The translations under genes and the position numbers were made by a program. Of a DNA stretch of 64,000 nucleotides, positions 48,881-57,767 are shown piece after piece. Origin of the DNA: an uncultured Clostridia bacterium (lineage in GTDB: Bacteria; Bacillota; Clostridia; TANB77; UBA1234); NCBI GenBank assembly GCA_934132775.1, contig CAKPAA010000006.1, positions 38,105 to 102,104 on the forward strand, read 5' to 3'. The notes under the pieces are model-generated. The model made no database searches, was not told the origin of the DNA, and saw nothing but the letters and a program-made list of their open reading frames with translations. Position 1 is the stretch's first letter, and every line of letters begins with the position of its first letter.

Positions 48881-49364
48881 TTATATCAAATACGAACTCA
48901 AAAGTTTATTAACTTCTTCGTATATCCTATCTACCTCTTCCTTATCACCTTCAATAGCAACAACACACATTTCCTCTGGTGCACTATATTCGTCAATTTC
49001 AAATTTAACATTATTCTTTTTGTAAACATATCTCTTTCTTTTTAAAACTTTAAATTTGTTAAACTCCAACATATCTAACATTGCCATTATAAACTCTTCA
49101 TTTTCTTCTGTAATATCTAATGAAGGTGTCTCTCTTGACGTTTTTAAAATATCAACAGATTCGTTTTCATCTTTAAAATTGATAGAAGTTACAACCTTAT
49201 CTTTATTTTCTTGTGTTGTAATTCTAGCCAAAATACTATATGGATTTCTATATAATACTCTTGTTTGCAAATTTTCTTTTTCTTTCATATAACCGATTTT
49301 CATTGCAATAATCCAAATAAGGTGTAACACTCTTTACCTTAAAACTATATTCATATTCTACCAT
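48881..49364 (-). CDS. CYTH-like phosphate-chain-binding protein, +1 frameshift at CGG
   Basis: A 160-residue protein resembling the CYTH (class IV cyclase/thiamine-triphosphatase) fold: paired K/R/E strands (EYEYSFKVKSVTPYLDYCNEN, RVLYRNPYSILARIT, KRYVYKKNNVKFEIDEY, VVAIEGDKEEVDRIYEEV). The ATG at 49364, five bases after AAGGAG, opens a frame that stops within 40 codons. In-frame CGG at 49293-49295 with a +1 step gives ENGYMKEKENLQTRVLY and the rest of the domain. Without the shift the long frame has no ribosome site. Substrate is unknown. The promoter is TTGACG-N17-TATTAT (49571-49599) with a leader of about 200 bases. Confidence 0.8.
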
Positions 49365-49570
49365 CTTTTCTCCTTAAAACTAAATATCTATATTTATATT
49401 ATTAAAATTATTATTTTTATATAAAATACGATAACACATTATTATGCACATTCTTAACATTGTACTTCTTAATTCGCTCTTTTTTGAAGTACAACATCAG
49501 ATTCTTCTAATCAAAAAATCTCATTTCTCACATTCATTTATCTTTTATAAATCTATTCAACTTTGGACAG

Positions 49571-49599
49571 ATAATATCACGATTATATATTTACGTCAA
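49571..49599 (-). promoter_or_regulatory. promoter of the CYTH-like gene
   Basis: TTGACG, 17 bases, TATTAT on the minus strand. The leader from about 49564 to 49365 is AT-rich with no clear riboswitch. Confidence 0.65.
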
Positions 49600-49656
49600 T
49601 ATTTTAAAATAATTATTGGTAATTATTTCTATAAAAATAGATAGCATCTATCATAT

Positions 49657-50808
49657 TTACGCCATAAGTGCTGCTGTTATTAAAATTCCAACGTTATCAC
49701 TATAAATTTTATTAAACTGACTTATTGGAAGCGGATTAACACCACTACCAGTTTCAATTGTAAATCCAGGTCTTCTATAATCTTGAATAAACCAATCTCT
49801 ATAACCTGCATAGCTTCCTGTGTCAGCCACATCATCTAATGTATAGCCACTAGTTTTTTCAAAAGCCTGTGCAATCTTTTCAGACTCTGGTGGTTCTAAA
49901 TTTAAGTATCTCCAAAAAATAACTTCTCCCTGAGTGTGATATGCCAATATCAATTCAAAATCATTTGAAAGAGTAAAATTATATATATCAATAGCCTCAG
50001 GTTCTGTAAGTGGACCATATCCAACAAAATCTCTTGGTGCAGGTCTTATATAGCCTTGCTCAAATTTATTTTCTCTTGCCAAAATCCAATTAGTAGGGAA
50101 CTGCAAATTTAAGTCAACACCTAATATATTAGCTTTCCAACCGTTTGGGAAAGGAATATTAGGAAAATTATTCGCAATAGTTTTTGCGTTTCTGTAAGCA
50201 GCCGAATTTCTATCTAAATCTCCAACAACTAAATCAACTCCATCAGGATTTACCATCGGTGCTATATATATTGTCGTTTCATCATATAGTTTCTTTATAT
50301 TATCAGAAAAAATAGGATCAATATTACTTTCTTTATTTTCAACAGCTATTGCATAATCTTCAATAAACTTCATCATAACAACTGAATTTATCCATTCATT
50401 AGCGTGAATTGAAGCACTATAAAAAACTTCTTTCTCGCCATTTCCAAGCTTTATATATGGAATTTTCTTTCCAAGCACACTTGTTCCATATGTTCCAGTA
50501 ACTATAAAAGGATACTTCTTTACAAGAGCAGATATGTTCATCATCATTATTCTGTATGGATAACTCATATCCGTAGGTACAATATTGCCAACAACTCCGT
50601 TTATGTATGGCATAAGTTTATTCCAAGTTTGTTCGCCAACAATTCCATCAGCCCTAATTCCAAAATTTCTTTGAAAATCGTAGACAGCATCCCTAGTTTG
50701 AGCTCCAAAAATACCATCAACATTTCCTTTATAAAATCCAATTTTTTTAAGTGTACTTTGTAAAAGCTCAACATCAATTCCAGTAGAACCATATCTTAAA
50801 ACTTCCAT
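49657..50808 (-). CDS. peptidoglycan-binding M14 carboxypeptidase
   Basis: A 383-residue cell-wall peptidase, probably cutting gamma-D-Glu-diaminopimelate bonds as in Bacillus endopeptidase I and YqgT. A peptidoglycan-binding domain (residues 1-65: LRYGSTGIDVELLQSTLKKIGFY, FQRNFGIRADGIVGEQTW) precedes a zinc carboxypeptidase with HANEW (zinc His and Glu), NPDGVD and the late AYHTQGE and TIETGSG (catalytic Glu). No signal peptide is seen, as in spore-associated homologues. The start is the ATG at 50808, after AGGGTGAT. The last 31 bases recur at 48804. Confidence 0.88.
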   Translation of the reverse strand: MEVLRYGSTGIDVELLQSTLKKIGFYKGNVDGIFGAQTRDAVYDFQRNFGIRADGIVGEQTWNKLMPYINGVVGNIVPTDMSYPYRIMMMNISALVKKYPFIVTGTYGTSVLGKKIPYIKLGNGEKEVFYSASIHANEWINSVVMMKFIEDYAIAVENKESNIDPIFSDNIKKLYDETTIYIAPMVNPDGVDLVVGDLDRNSAAYRNAKTIANNFPNIPFPNGWKANILGVDLNLQFPTNWILARENKFEQGYIRPAPRDFVGYGPLTEPEAIDIYNFTLSNDFELILAYHTQGEVIFWRYLNLEPPESEKIAQAFEKTSGYTLDDVADTGSYAGYRDWFIQDYRRPGFTIETGSGVNPLPISQFNKIYSDNVGILITAALMA

Positions 50809-50893
50809 TAACATCACCCTATAAATAATATTTGTTTTCCTTAAAAAAAATTACAAGAAATAACTACTTTATTTAAAATATAATCAAATGCCT

Positions 50894-50932
50894 AGAAAAA
50901 GAGTGGCTACCTAAAAAAGTAACCACTCTTAT
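50894..50932. terminator. terminator after the 50943 gene
   Basis: Hairpin AGAGTGG.TAC/GTA.CCACTCT with an A run on one side and T run on the other. Confidence 0.8.
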
Positions 50933-50942
50933 TAAATTTAAA

Positions 50943-51584
50943 TTAAATCCATCTCTTCTTCTCGTCAACCTCAAATAAGAGGATTTTTTCAACAGAAAAG
51001 AGATCATTCTTGTTCGCCAAAATTGTAAAAACAATAGTGAGGAAACTTCCAAACACTATCTGAGTGTACGAAGTTTGCGCCAAAAACTGGCTGTGCAGGT
51101 ACCAAACAAGTGGCACACCAACAACAATCAGCGCAAAAATATGTGGGAACCTATTGAAAGCTCTTTTAAGCCAAGGGCTTTCAAATCCAAACAGCAAATT
51201 GTTGTACCAAGTCGAAAAGTACAATGTAATTACGTACATGACCAATAACAACGGAATCGCATAAACTGCGACCTTAGGGAACAATACCCCAAGCACAATC
51301 AGCGAAATTAGGTTAATCAAAATAAATGCCTTCCTCACGTTTTTCTTTTCAACTGTGGTGTACTTCTTCGACCTTAAAAAGCCCAACGTCGCACCCGGAA
51401 GTAAGATACCAACAAAGATAAGAGCACAATCAAAAAGTAGTGCCGCTTTCGATTCATATACATACAACAAATTGTATGCAATGGCAATAAACATCAGCCA
51501 TAAGCCCATCTGTGACCATTTTCCAAGAACCTTACCAAAGAATTTTCCAAACCGAGAGTAACCATTCCTCAACTTTTCGCTCAT
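50943..51584 (-). CDS. multi-pass membrane protein of unknown function, GC-richer dialect
   Basis: A 213-residue protein with about six hydrophobic segments from residue 27 on. The first 25 residues are basic and Gly-rich (RNGYSRFGKFFGKVLGK). The family is not recognised. Codon use is GC-richer than the flanking genes and R12 is encoded by CGG. The ATG follows AAAGGAGAATCTCT. The promoter is TTGTAA-N17-TATAAT at 51682-51710, with an extra AGAGGAGG in the leader. It is monocistronic and terminated on its own. Confidence 0.62.
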   Translation of the reverse strand: MSEKLRNGYSRFGKFFGKVLGKWSQMGLWLMFIAIAYNLLYVYESKAALLFDCALIFVGILLPGATLGFLRSKKYTTVEKKNVRKAFILINLISLIVLGVLFPKVAVYAIPLLLVMYVITLYFSTWYNNLLFGFESPWLKRAFNRFPHIFALIVVGVPLVWYLHSQFLAQTSYTQIVFGSFLTIVFTILANKNDLFSVEKILLFEVDEKKRWI

Positions 51585-51717
51585 AGAGATTCTCCTTTCG
51601 CTTTGTCATATCACTTTTAGTAACAGCCAAGTCTACTAGTCTCTACAAAGACCTCCTCTTACAAAATTTATCAGCAGAATGATTATAGCACATTTTAAAT
51701 TAGTTTACAATAATTTT

Positions 51718-52572
51718 TTACCAGCCAGCTATATCTTTCTTCTTATCAAATTTCGAATCTACTTTTCTATTATATAATTTCTCATAAAGTTTAACTCTCT
51801 CATTATAGTCTTTGTCTCTCATCTCTTCTTTTCTTTCTTTAAGAGGCTTTTCATTATCTGGATATATTGGTGGAAGTATGTGTAACCTGTAATTTATCTT
51901 TTTAAAGCCATCTTCTCCAATTTCACTCGTATTAACTATCTCTATAAAACAGGGTATTATTGGCACATTAAACTTACAAGCATAATGATAAGCTCCTATT
52001 TTCAAAGGTCTTGGTTTTTTATAATTAAACCACATCTCTTGCTCTGGATATATAAGCACATATCCCTTATTTTCAAATATTTTTTCAAGTGTTGGTACAA
52101 AATTATTCTGTATATAGTCAACACTTTGAGAAATTGGTATTGTATAACAATTCTTCATAAGCCAACCTATACCACCGTCCATTTTCATATTAGTTTCCTG
52201 CACAACAATATAAAGTTTCTTCTTTTTGCCAATTTTCTGCATTAAATATCTGATAACTGTGTTATCGTACTTACTAAAATGATTGCAAGTTATAATAGCA
52301 CCCGTATCAATGTCTTGCACGTTTTCAATACCTATAATTTCTGTTAATTCATTTTCAGTTATAGTTATCCTGTCGGCAACATTTCTTGCAACAACTGCCA
52401 TAAACTTGTTTTTCCACTTCTTTTTTAAGTTATCACAATTAACAATTAAAGTTTCACGTTCTTCGTCTGTAAGAATTGGATCTCCCTCTTCAACTTTGTC
52501 ATTAAATTTACCAGCTTTAATATTCTTTTCGATATTTTCAACAACTTTTAATCTATCAACACTTTTTTCCAT
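51718..52572 (-). CDS. PlsC-type lysophospholipid acyltransferase
   Basis: A 284-residue glycerolipid acyltransferase. It shows the HX4D catalytic motif (CNHFSKYDN), a GGIGWLMKN segment, the EXXM-type YPEQEMWFNYKKPRPLK and PCFIEI. It has no evident membrane segment. It is the last gene of the TetR-controlled cassette, 11 bases after the GT8 gene. The acceptor is unknown; the neighbours suggest a glycolipid. Confidence 0.8.
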   Translation of the reverse strand: MEKSVDRLKVVENIEKNIKAGKFNDKVEEGDPILTDEERETLIVNCDNLKKKWKNKFMAVVARNVADRITITENELTEIIGIENVQDIDTGAIITCNHFSKYDNTVIRYLMQKIGKKKKLYIVVQETNMKMDGGIGWLMKNCYTIPISQSVDYIQNNFVPTLEKIFENKGYVLIYPEQEMWFNYKKPRPLKIGAYHYACKFNVPIIPCFIEIVNTSEIGEDGFKKINYRLHILPPIYPDNEKPLKERKEEMRDKDYNERVKLYEKLYNRKVDSKFDKKKDIAGW

Positions 52573-52583
52573 ATGTATAATCC

Positions 52584-53546
52584 TTAAACTTTTTCAAAAT
52601 ATTTTTCATCTAGAACATTTGCAAATGTAGCTTTTGAATCCATTATTCTTTCGCTACGCTTAACTAAATCTATTCCAGCTAAATCATCATTTCTCTTTTG
52701 TTCATCTGAATATGAAGCTTTCATCGCTAATATATCATCATAATAGCTACTCTTCTTAGCATAATCCCAGAAGAAATTCTCATAAGGAACTTCTGAATAG
52801 TGCCAAGGTTTCTTAAACATATTATAATGTATTAAATGCAAATCGTCATCAGAAAAGTTTTTATCTTCAATTGGCATTCTGTCCCAACCTTTATGAATAT
52901 ACTTTACTTTTCCTCTACACAAATAGTTTAAGTAATCTTGGTCTGGTGCAATTGTATCAAAATTGTATTTGCTAAGCAAGTGTACAAATTTATTCTCTAT
53001 TTCAAATTCTCTAAGTTTATCTAAATTCATAACCAATATGCCAGAGTTAAAATATTTAGTTGGTTCTATTCCAAGTACTGTTTTTGAATATTCTTTAAAG
53101 CTATCATTTCCGTTAACAACATCATCCGTTATTGCGCCAAGCAAATTATCGCCTAAATCTTCAAAATACAGTTTAGATATATCATCAAGCACAACTATAT
53201 CTGCGTCAAGGTACAAAGCCTTTTCATAGTTTGGAAATAATGATGGAATAAATATTCTATAATAAATTGAATTAGAATAATAATCTCTAAGTCCAAGCGT
53301 CATATTTCTTGCCACATCTGCAATTTTCTTATTCACATCTGCAAATTCAATTTTAAAGTTTTCATTTTCTAATTTCAGCAATTGCTTCGCACTTTCATCT
53401 TTTAACTCAGAATTTAAAATTATAATCTTATAATTATAATCTTTTGAAGCATTCTCTATCATTGAATGTAATGCCACTGTTAAAAATGGAACATAATTAT
53501 CATCTGTTGAAAAAAATATTGGTATTTCTAATTTCTTCTTATTCAT
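52584..53546 (-). CDS. GT8 family glycosyltransferase
   Basis: A 320-residue retaining glycosyltransferase (LgtC/galactosyltransferase type) using UDP-sugar. It has the N-terminal IPIFFSTDDNYVPFLTVALHS, the DxD motif in ALYLDADIVVLDD, YFNSGILVMNLDKLR, DQDYLN and HYNMFKKPW. Its start overlaps the end of the second GT8 gene by four bases. The C-terminal 50 residues are helical and charged. Confidence 0.87.
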   Translation of the reverse strand: MNKKKLEIPIFFSTDDNYVPFLTVALHSMIENASKDYNYKIIILNSELKDESAKQLLKLENENFKIEFADVNKKIADVARNMTLGLRDYYSNSIYYRIFIPSLFPNYEKALYLDADIVVLDDISKLYFEDLGDNLLGAITDDVVNGNDSFKEYSKTVLGIEPTKYFNSGILVMNLDKLREFEIENKFVHLLSKYNFDTIAPDQDYLNYLCRGKVKYIHKGWDRMPIEDKNFSDDDLHLIHYNMFKKPWHYSEVPYENFFWDYAKKSSYYDDILAMKASYSDEQKRNDDLAGIDLVKRSERIMDSKATFANVLDEKYFEKV

Positions 53547-54361
53547 ATAACTTTTTCTCCTTTTATTTTTAAATATTCTTCTAATATATCATCAAAATCA
53601 TTTATTTTATACACATTGTGTATGTTATCTATATGCCAAGGCTTTATATTTAAAGTATGAAAATATGGAAAAAACTTTATTGTCATACTAAAATGCCTAA
53701 TTACAGTATCTTCTTTTCTTTCTTTTTGTTCGTTATACTTTCTTGGCAAACAAAGTTTACTCTTACATTTTACATTAAGTGCAGTTTGATCTGGAAGTAG
53801 CATCTTCTTTTCTCTGCACATTTTTCTGCATTCTGCAAGCACTTTACTTTTTCTCATTCTTTTCAAATTCATAAGTAGAACGCCTGAATTCATATATTTA
53901 TAATCTATAAACCACTTACCAAAATAATCTCTAACAGCAGCAAAATCATAGTTTTCAATGTCTATATCATACAAAGTTTTAATATTATTGTAAAAAACTA
54001 AATCTGCATCTAAGTACAAAATTTTATCTGGTAGTTCCTTTATCTCATCAGCAAACAACCTTAAAAAAATATACGGCGTATAATGAGTAGTCATATTAGT
54101 ACCATTTAACATTTCATCTTTAAACATTTTTGAAATATCTACAAGTGCAACCTTGCTCTTTGTATTAGATTTTTTTACGATTTCTTCTAGCTTGTCTCTT
54201 TGCCATTCTTCAATAGCAACAAAATCCTTATTTACATCTTCCAAATTAGCTGTTATTAAAAAAATATTTAATGCACTCTTTGTATGCTTAGCTAATGATA
54301 AAATAGCTATAAGCAACCCATCATAAATCTTTTTATTACCACAAAACATCAGATTAATCAT
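53543..54361 (-). CDS. GT8-like glycosyltransferase
   Basis: A 272-residue glycosyltransferase related to the gene downstream: GNKKIYDGLLIAILSLAKHT, DxD in ILYLDADLVFY, YMNSGVLLMNLKRMRKS, LPDQTALN and the final IKPWHID. I prefer the ATG at 54361; the upstream GTG at 54370 is too close to AAGG. It overlaps the acyltransferase gene by eight bases. Confidence 0.8.
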   Translation of the reverse strand: MINLMFCGNKKIYDGLLIAILSLAKHTKSALNIFLITANLEDVNKDFVAIEEWQRDKLEEIVKKSNTKSKVALVDISKMFKDEMLNGTNMTTHYTPYIFLRLFADEIKELPDKILYLDADLVFYNNIKTLYDIDIENYDFAAVRDYFGKWFIDYKYMNSGVLLMNLKRMRKSKVLAECRKMCREKKMLLPDQTALNVKCKSKLCLPRKYNEQKERKEDTVIRHFSMTIKFFPYFHTLNIKPWHIDNIHNVYKINDFDDILEEYLKIKGEKVI

Positions 54362-55139
54362 TATTATCACATACCTTATAATATTTTATAAATTCAACGT
54401 TGCTATTCTTACTTCTATCCACCATAGTATTATAAACATCGTTTCTTAATTGCTCTCTTCTTTTCGCGAGACTCAAATCACCATCTGCAAAAAATGGGCC
54501 ATCAACATAGGCAACAATACGTGGCCTCTTCCTGTTTCCCCATTTCTGATACGTTATTGTCAAAGAAAAAACGGGTATATTCTTTTGGGCCGGATACTTA
54601 AAAGAACTATCCTTAAAATGTCTTATCTTCGTATAATACTTCCAAATATGAGCCTCCGGATAAATTGCAATAACACCATTTTCAGCAATTCTTTGCTCAA
54701 TAGTCTTCACAAAATGTCTACCACTTTCAATATCACTTGGAATAGGAATTGCACCTAGCATTTTAGTTACATACTTCAAAATAGGCAACGATACATTATC
54801 TGGATTTGCTAAAATATATGCCTTTTTAGGAAAATTAGCAAACGTTGGCCATAAGACATCGGCAATATTTTGTGTATGGTTTATGTACATATAGTAACCT
54901 TTATCTTTACAACCTTTTAAAACCTCTTTATTTTCGATTTTGTAGCCAAACTTCAATTTAAGATAAATATACGCAATAGGTAAAGCAACAACTCTATACA
55001 AAAACCAAGAAATAAACTTCCATAAAAAATTTTGAGGCGCATAATCATATTTACCATCAATTTTAACTGCCTCAACTTTTGTACCGGAAAAATCATCATT
55101 TAATTCATCAGAATAATAAATTTCTTTTATTTTAGACAT
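54354..55139 (-). CDS. PlsC-type acyltransferase, first in cassette
   Basis: A 261-residue acyltransferase with one membrane segment (about 42-60). The catalytic motif is NHTQNIADVLW, with five residues between His and Asp instead of four. It is followed by ILANPDNVSLPILKY, GRHFVKTIEQRI, YPEAHIW and FSLTI. It lies eight bases after the tetR-like gene and is coupled to the GT8 gene. The unusual His-Asp spacing is worth noting but also occurs in divergent family members. Confidence 0.75.
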   Translation of the reverse strand: MSKIKEIYYSDELNDDFSGTKVEAVKIDGKYDYAPQNFLWKFISWFLYRVVALPIAYIYLKLKFGYKIENKEVLKGCKDKGYYMYINHTQNIADVLWPTFANFPKKAYILANPDNVSLPILKYVTKMLGAIPIPSDIESGRHFVKTIEQRIAENGVIAIYPEAHIWKYYTKIRHFKDSSFKYPAQKNIPVFSLTITYQKWGNRKRPRIVAYVDGPFFADGDLSLAKRREQLRNDVYNTMVDRSKNSNVEFIKYYKVCDNND

Positions 55140-55147
55140 CTTATCTC

Positions 55148-55660
55148 CTATGCAATACTCGTTATTTTAATCAAATTCTTGCCTATCATATTACTGACTA
55201 ATTCCTCTGCTTTCTCAGAAGCAACAGCACTATTAGCACCATCATCAATATAAGCTTGCTTAACTATTGAAGTAAACTTTTCAAAAAAGACATTCATCTT
55301 AGCCTTAATTTTTTCATTCCACAGCGACTGAGCGGCAAAATCAAGTAAAACCCTATAAGTTGCATTATCTTCTTCATACATAACTGCAACATATTTTTTT
55401 ACATCATTGACCTTATTGTTACTAAGCCTTAAATAATCTTTCAACTTCTCAATAATAATATTTGTAAAATCTTCAATAACACTTTCAATCAAATGATCCT
55501 TTGTTTTATAATGATAAGTAAGTTGTCCAACAACAAGCCCAGCTCTCTTTGCAATATCTCTCATAGAAACGGCAGAATAACCCTTAAAAGCTAACAATTC
55601 ATAAGTAGCCTTTTTTATCCTATCAGATGTATTAAGTTTACGTTTTGAAAAAAACAACAC
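55148..55660 (-). CDS. TetR family regulator of the glycolipid cassette
   Basis: A 170-residue repressor with an N-terminal helix-turn-helix (RIKKATYELLAFKGYSAVSMRDIAKRAGL, LTYHYKTKDHLIESV) and a helical ligand domain. It is the first gene of the unit that reads through 54354, 53543, 52584 and 51718. It starts at a GTG (55660) or the next TTG, both behind GAGGTGAGT. Two operator-like palindromes overlap its promoter, so it should regulate itself and the cassette. Confidence 0.85.
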   Translation of the reverse strand: MLFFSKRKLNTSDRIKKATYELLAFKGYSAVSMRDIAKRAGLVVGQLTYHYKTKDHLIESVIEDFTNIIIEKLKDYLRLSNNKVNDVKKYVAVMYEEDNATYRVLLDFAAQSLWNEKIKAKMNVFFEKFTSIVKQAYIDDGANSAVASEKAEELVSNMIGKNLIKITSIA

Positions 55661-55748
55661 ACTCACCTCAATTTTCAAAGTAATCTGTTAAATAAATGTA
55701 CCAATACTTATCATATATTGTCCAAATTTCAAGAAAAACACACAAATA

Positions 55749-55794
55749 TTAGTACAACCGTACTAATTATAGTACAAGTGTACTATTTTGTCAA
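55749..55794 (-). promoter_or_regulatory. promoter with twin TetR operator palindromes
   Basis: TTGACA-N17-TATAAT on the minus strand (-35 at 55789-55794, -10 at 55766-55771). Two 18-base palindromes overlap it: ATAGTAC-N4-GTACTAT (55769-55786) fills the spacer, and TTAGTAC-N4-GTACTAA (55749-55766) abuts the -10. They are 20 bases apart, about two helical turns. Confidence 0.88.
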
Positions 55795-55849
55795 ATATTG
55801 TCTAACATTATCAGAAATTTTCCCTAACTTTCCAACATTTTACATCATC

Positions 55850-56080
55850 TTTACAATTCTTAAATTTTGTTAGTTTAACAAATTTAAACAAACATTCTGC
55901 TTCTTCTATTATTCCTTTTCTATTATCTTTTAATCTTACTACTGCATTGTACCCATGTTTTAACACACTCTTTAAAAACTTTTTTCTAAGTTATTGCATC
56001 TCCTACAATAACGTCTATTCCTGTTCCATATATCCCAACCACTACTAAGTTATCTATTGTTCCATTTCTAAAAAGTTTAT
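55850..56080 (-). pseudogene. degenerate transposase fragment
   Basis: Minus-strand reading gives transposase-like pieces: NLVVVGIYGTGIDVIVGDA up to a stop, then in another frame VLKHGYNAVVRLKDNRKGI followed by IEEAECLF. Order and wording resemble an IS4-type DDE transposase (GDA..., then V.RLKDNR). Frames are broken by stops and an indel, without any CGG at the break, so it is a real relic. The rest of 55661-56155 apart from the operator region is AT-rich. Confidence 0.55.
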
Positions 56081-56155
56081 TTTACACTTTTAATGTCTAT
56101 AAACATATGCTACACTGATATAGTGATAGTATTTTTGATAAAGGAGAAAAACAGT

Positions 56156-57322
56156 ATGAGTTATGATACGGAACTAGCATACAAAAATATAAAGACATTG
56201 GTTGAGGGTAATTTTTTTAGCAAATTATATAAAAGCGAAATGTCATCAGAAACTTTAAATGAACTAATGAATAATCCAGAAGCAAATTGTTCAACATGCG
56301 AAAATTTGGCGTCAAATATTTTTAATCGTATTTTAATATTAGGTCAAATAGAATACGATACCGAAAAATTAAAAAAACTGATTATTGAAAATAAATACGT
56401 TTCTTCACTTGAATTAGAGTATTTATCTAGGACACTGCCAGCAATAGATGACTACTATGCAGAAAATGCAAAAGAAAAAATGTTAGAACGATTAAAACAT
56501 GGCCTTGCTGTACATTTTACAACTCCTAAAATTACAAATTTAATGCAAGAGAGTGGTTCTTTTAGTCCTACAAGTGGAATTTTTACAAGCGAAGAGCTAA
56601 AACTTATAAAAGACGCACAGATACACCAAATAGAGAATTTGCCTGATGATAAATACTCTGAAATTGATAAGTATGCTAAAAGTTTATCTTTAGGCTTTCA
56701 AATATCCCGCGGTATCAGTATGGGAGCAAGAACTAATAATTATTGGATGTATCACACACCTGAAGCACTTTCTTTTTTATATGGTGGAAATGCTTATCTA
56801 AGAAATAAAGAAGGTGCAATAAAGCATATAACATCTTGTACAGATACTTTAAAAGAAGAAGAACGCCACAAGGTAACAAAATTATTATCTGATGCTTGGG
56901 ATAAATTTATAGGAACTGATGAAAAACAAGCGGCTGTTCTTATTCCACGAGATGCACTTGAATACGAAACTGTAACTTATTGGAATGAAACTCCTCCAAG
57001 AGTCGAAGAAATCAGACCATATGGAAATAATTCTTTCGAGGCAGTAAATTGTGAGGAACACACTCGTTATATGAAGCCGATTCCAGCAAGTAAACTATTT
57101 TTTGTACACGTGCCTACAATAAAAGAATTAAATCAAGAAATTAGTTCCGATATCCCCTTAGTTCAAAAAGAAAGTACATTAGGACTTTTAGCTACTTCTA
57201 GCAAATCTTTGGAAAAAACTTTATCAAGCTTTAAGGAAGAGTCAAAAGAAATCGCAAAACAGTTAGATTTGAATAGAGGCAAGAAAAATAACAACATTGA
57301 TAACGAAAGGAATAATACTTAA
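56156..57322 (+). CDS. unrecognised 388-residue protein
   Basis: I do not recognise this protein. It has no signal peptide or membrane segment. Segments such as LAVHFTTPKITNLMQESGSF, MYHTPEALSFLYGG and AAVLIPRDALEY recall ADP-ribosyltransferase-like folds, but I see no firm catalytic triad, so this is only a suggestion. The last 50 residues are S/E/K-rich and helical. The ATG at 56156 follows AAAGGAG; the open frame begins earlier without a ribosome site. It overlaps nothing and is followed directly by 57324. It lies beside a transposase relic, in plus orientation against the trend. Confidence 0.7.
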   Translation: MSYDTELAYKNIKTLVEGNFFSKLYKSEMSSETLNELMNNPEANCSTCENLASNIFNRILILGQIEYDTEKLKKLIIENKYVSSLELEYLSRTLPAIDDYYAENAKEKMLERLKHGLAVHFTTPKITNLMQESGSFSPTSGIFTSEELKLIKDAQIHQIENLPDDKYSEIDKYAKSLSLGFQISRGISMGARTNNYWMYHTPEALSFLYGGNAYLRNKEGAIKHITSCTDTLKEEERHKVTKLLSDAWDKFIGTDEKQAAVLIPRDALEYETVTYWNETPPRVEEIRPYGNNSFEAVNCEEHTRYMKPIPASKLFFVHVPTIKELNQEISSDIPLVQKESTLGLLATSSKSLEKTLSSFKEESKEIAKQLDLNRGKKNNNIDNERNNT

Positions 57323-57323
57323 T

Positions 57324-57692
57324 ATGAAATTAAATATTAAAAACTATTTTAAGTCATTGATAACTAAAATAAAAAATACATTTTCAAAGAATTCAACGTT
57401 AAGCTTAGCAACAGAAAATACTAATTTAGACGAAATAAATAATAGCAAAAAAGAAAAGGTTATAATTATTCCAACTAAAATAGACGGTAGTAAAGATTTT
57501 AGTGTTATTCATAATTTGATAAAAAAATATGAAAATGGAGAATTAAGGGAAAAAGATTTGAATAATCAAGAAATAAAAGTTTTGCAAGAGTACTACTATG
57601 AAAAAAATATTAGCTTAAAAAGAGAAGTTGAATACGAACTAAATAAAATCAATTCCATCAAAAATAGAATTAGGAAAAGCCAAAGAACATAA
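57324..57692 (+). CDS. small basic hypothetical protein
   Basis: A 122-residue, lysine-rich helical protein with no motif I can name (NYFKSLITKIKNTFSKNS at the start; KDLNNQEIKVLQEYYYEKN in the middle). The ATG follows GAAAGGAATAATACTTAAT, one base after the stop of the 56156 gene, so the two form an operon. Function is unknown. Confidence 0.65.
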   Translation: MKLNIKNYFKSLITKIKNTFSKNSTLSLATENTNLDEINNSKKEKVIIIPTKIDGSKDFSVIHNLIKKYENGELREKDLNNQEIKVLQEYYYEKNISLKREVEYELNKINSIKNRIRKSQRT

Positions 57693-57727
57693 GAATGCAA
57701 AAATTACAAACTTTAACATTTAGCTTG

Positions 57728-57767
57728 ATTTAAGGGATTATAGCCTTAAACTATAACCCCTTAATAA
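57728..57767. terminator. hairpin after the two-gene plus-strand unit
   Basis: Imperfect inverted repeat TTAAGGG..ATAG/CTAT..CCCCTTAA. It lacks a strong T run. Confidence 0.5.
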
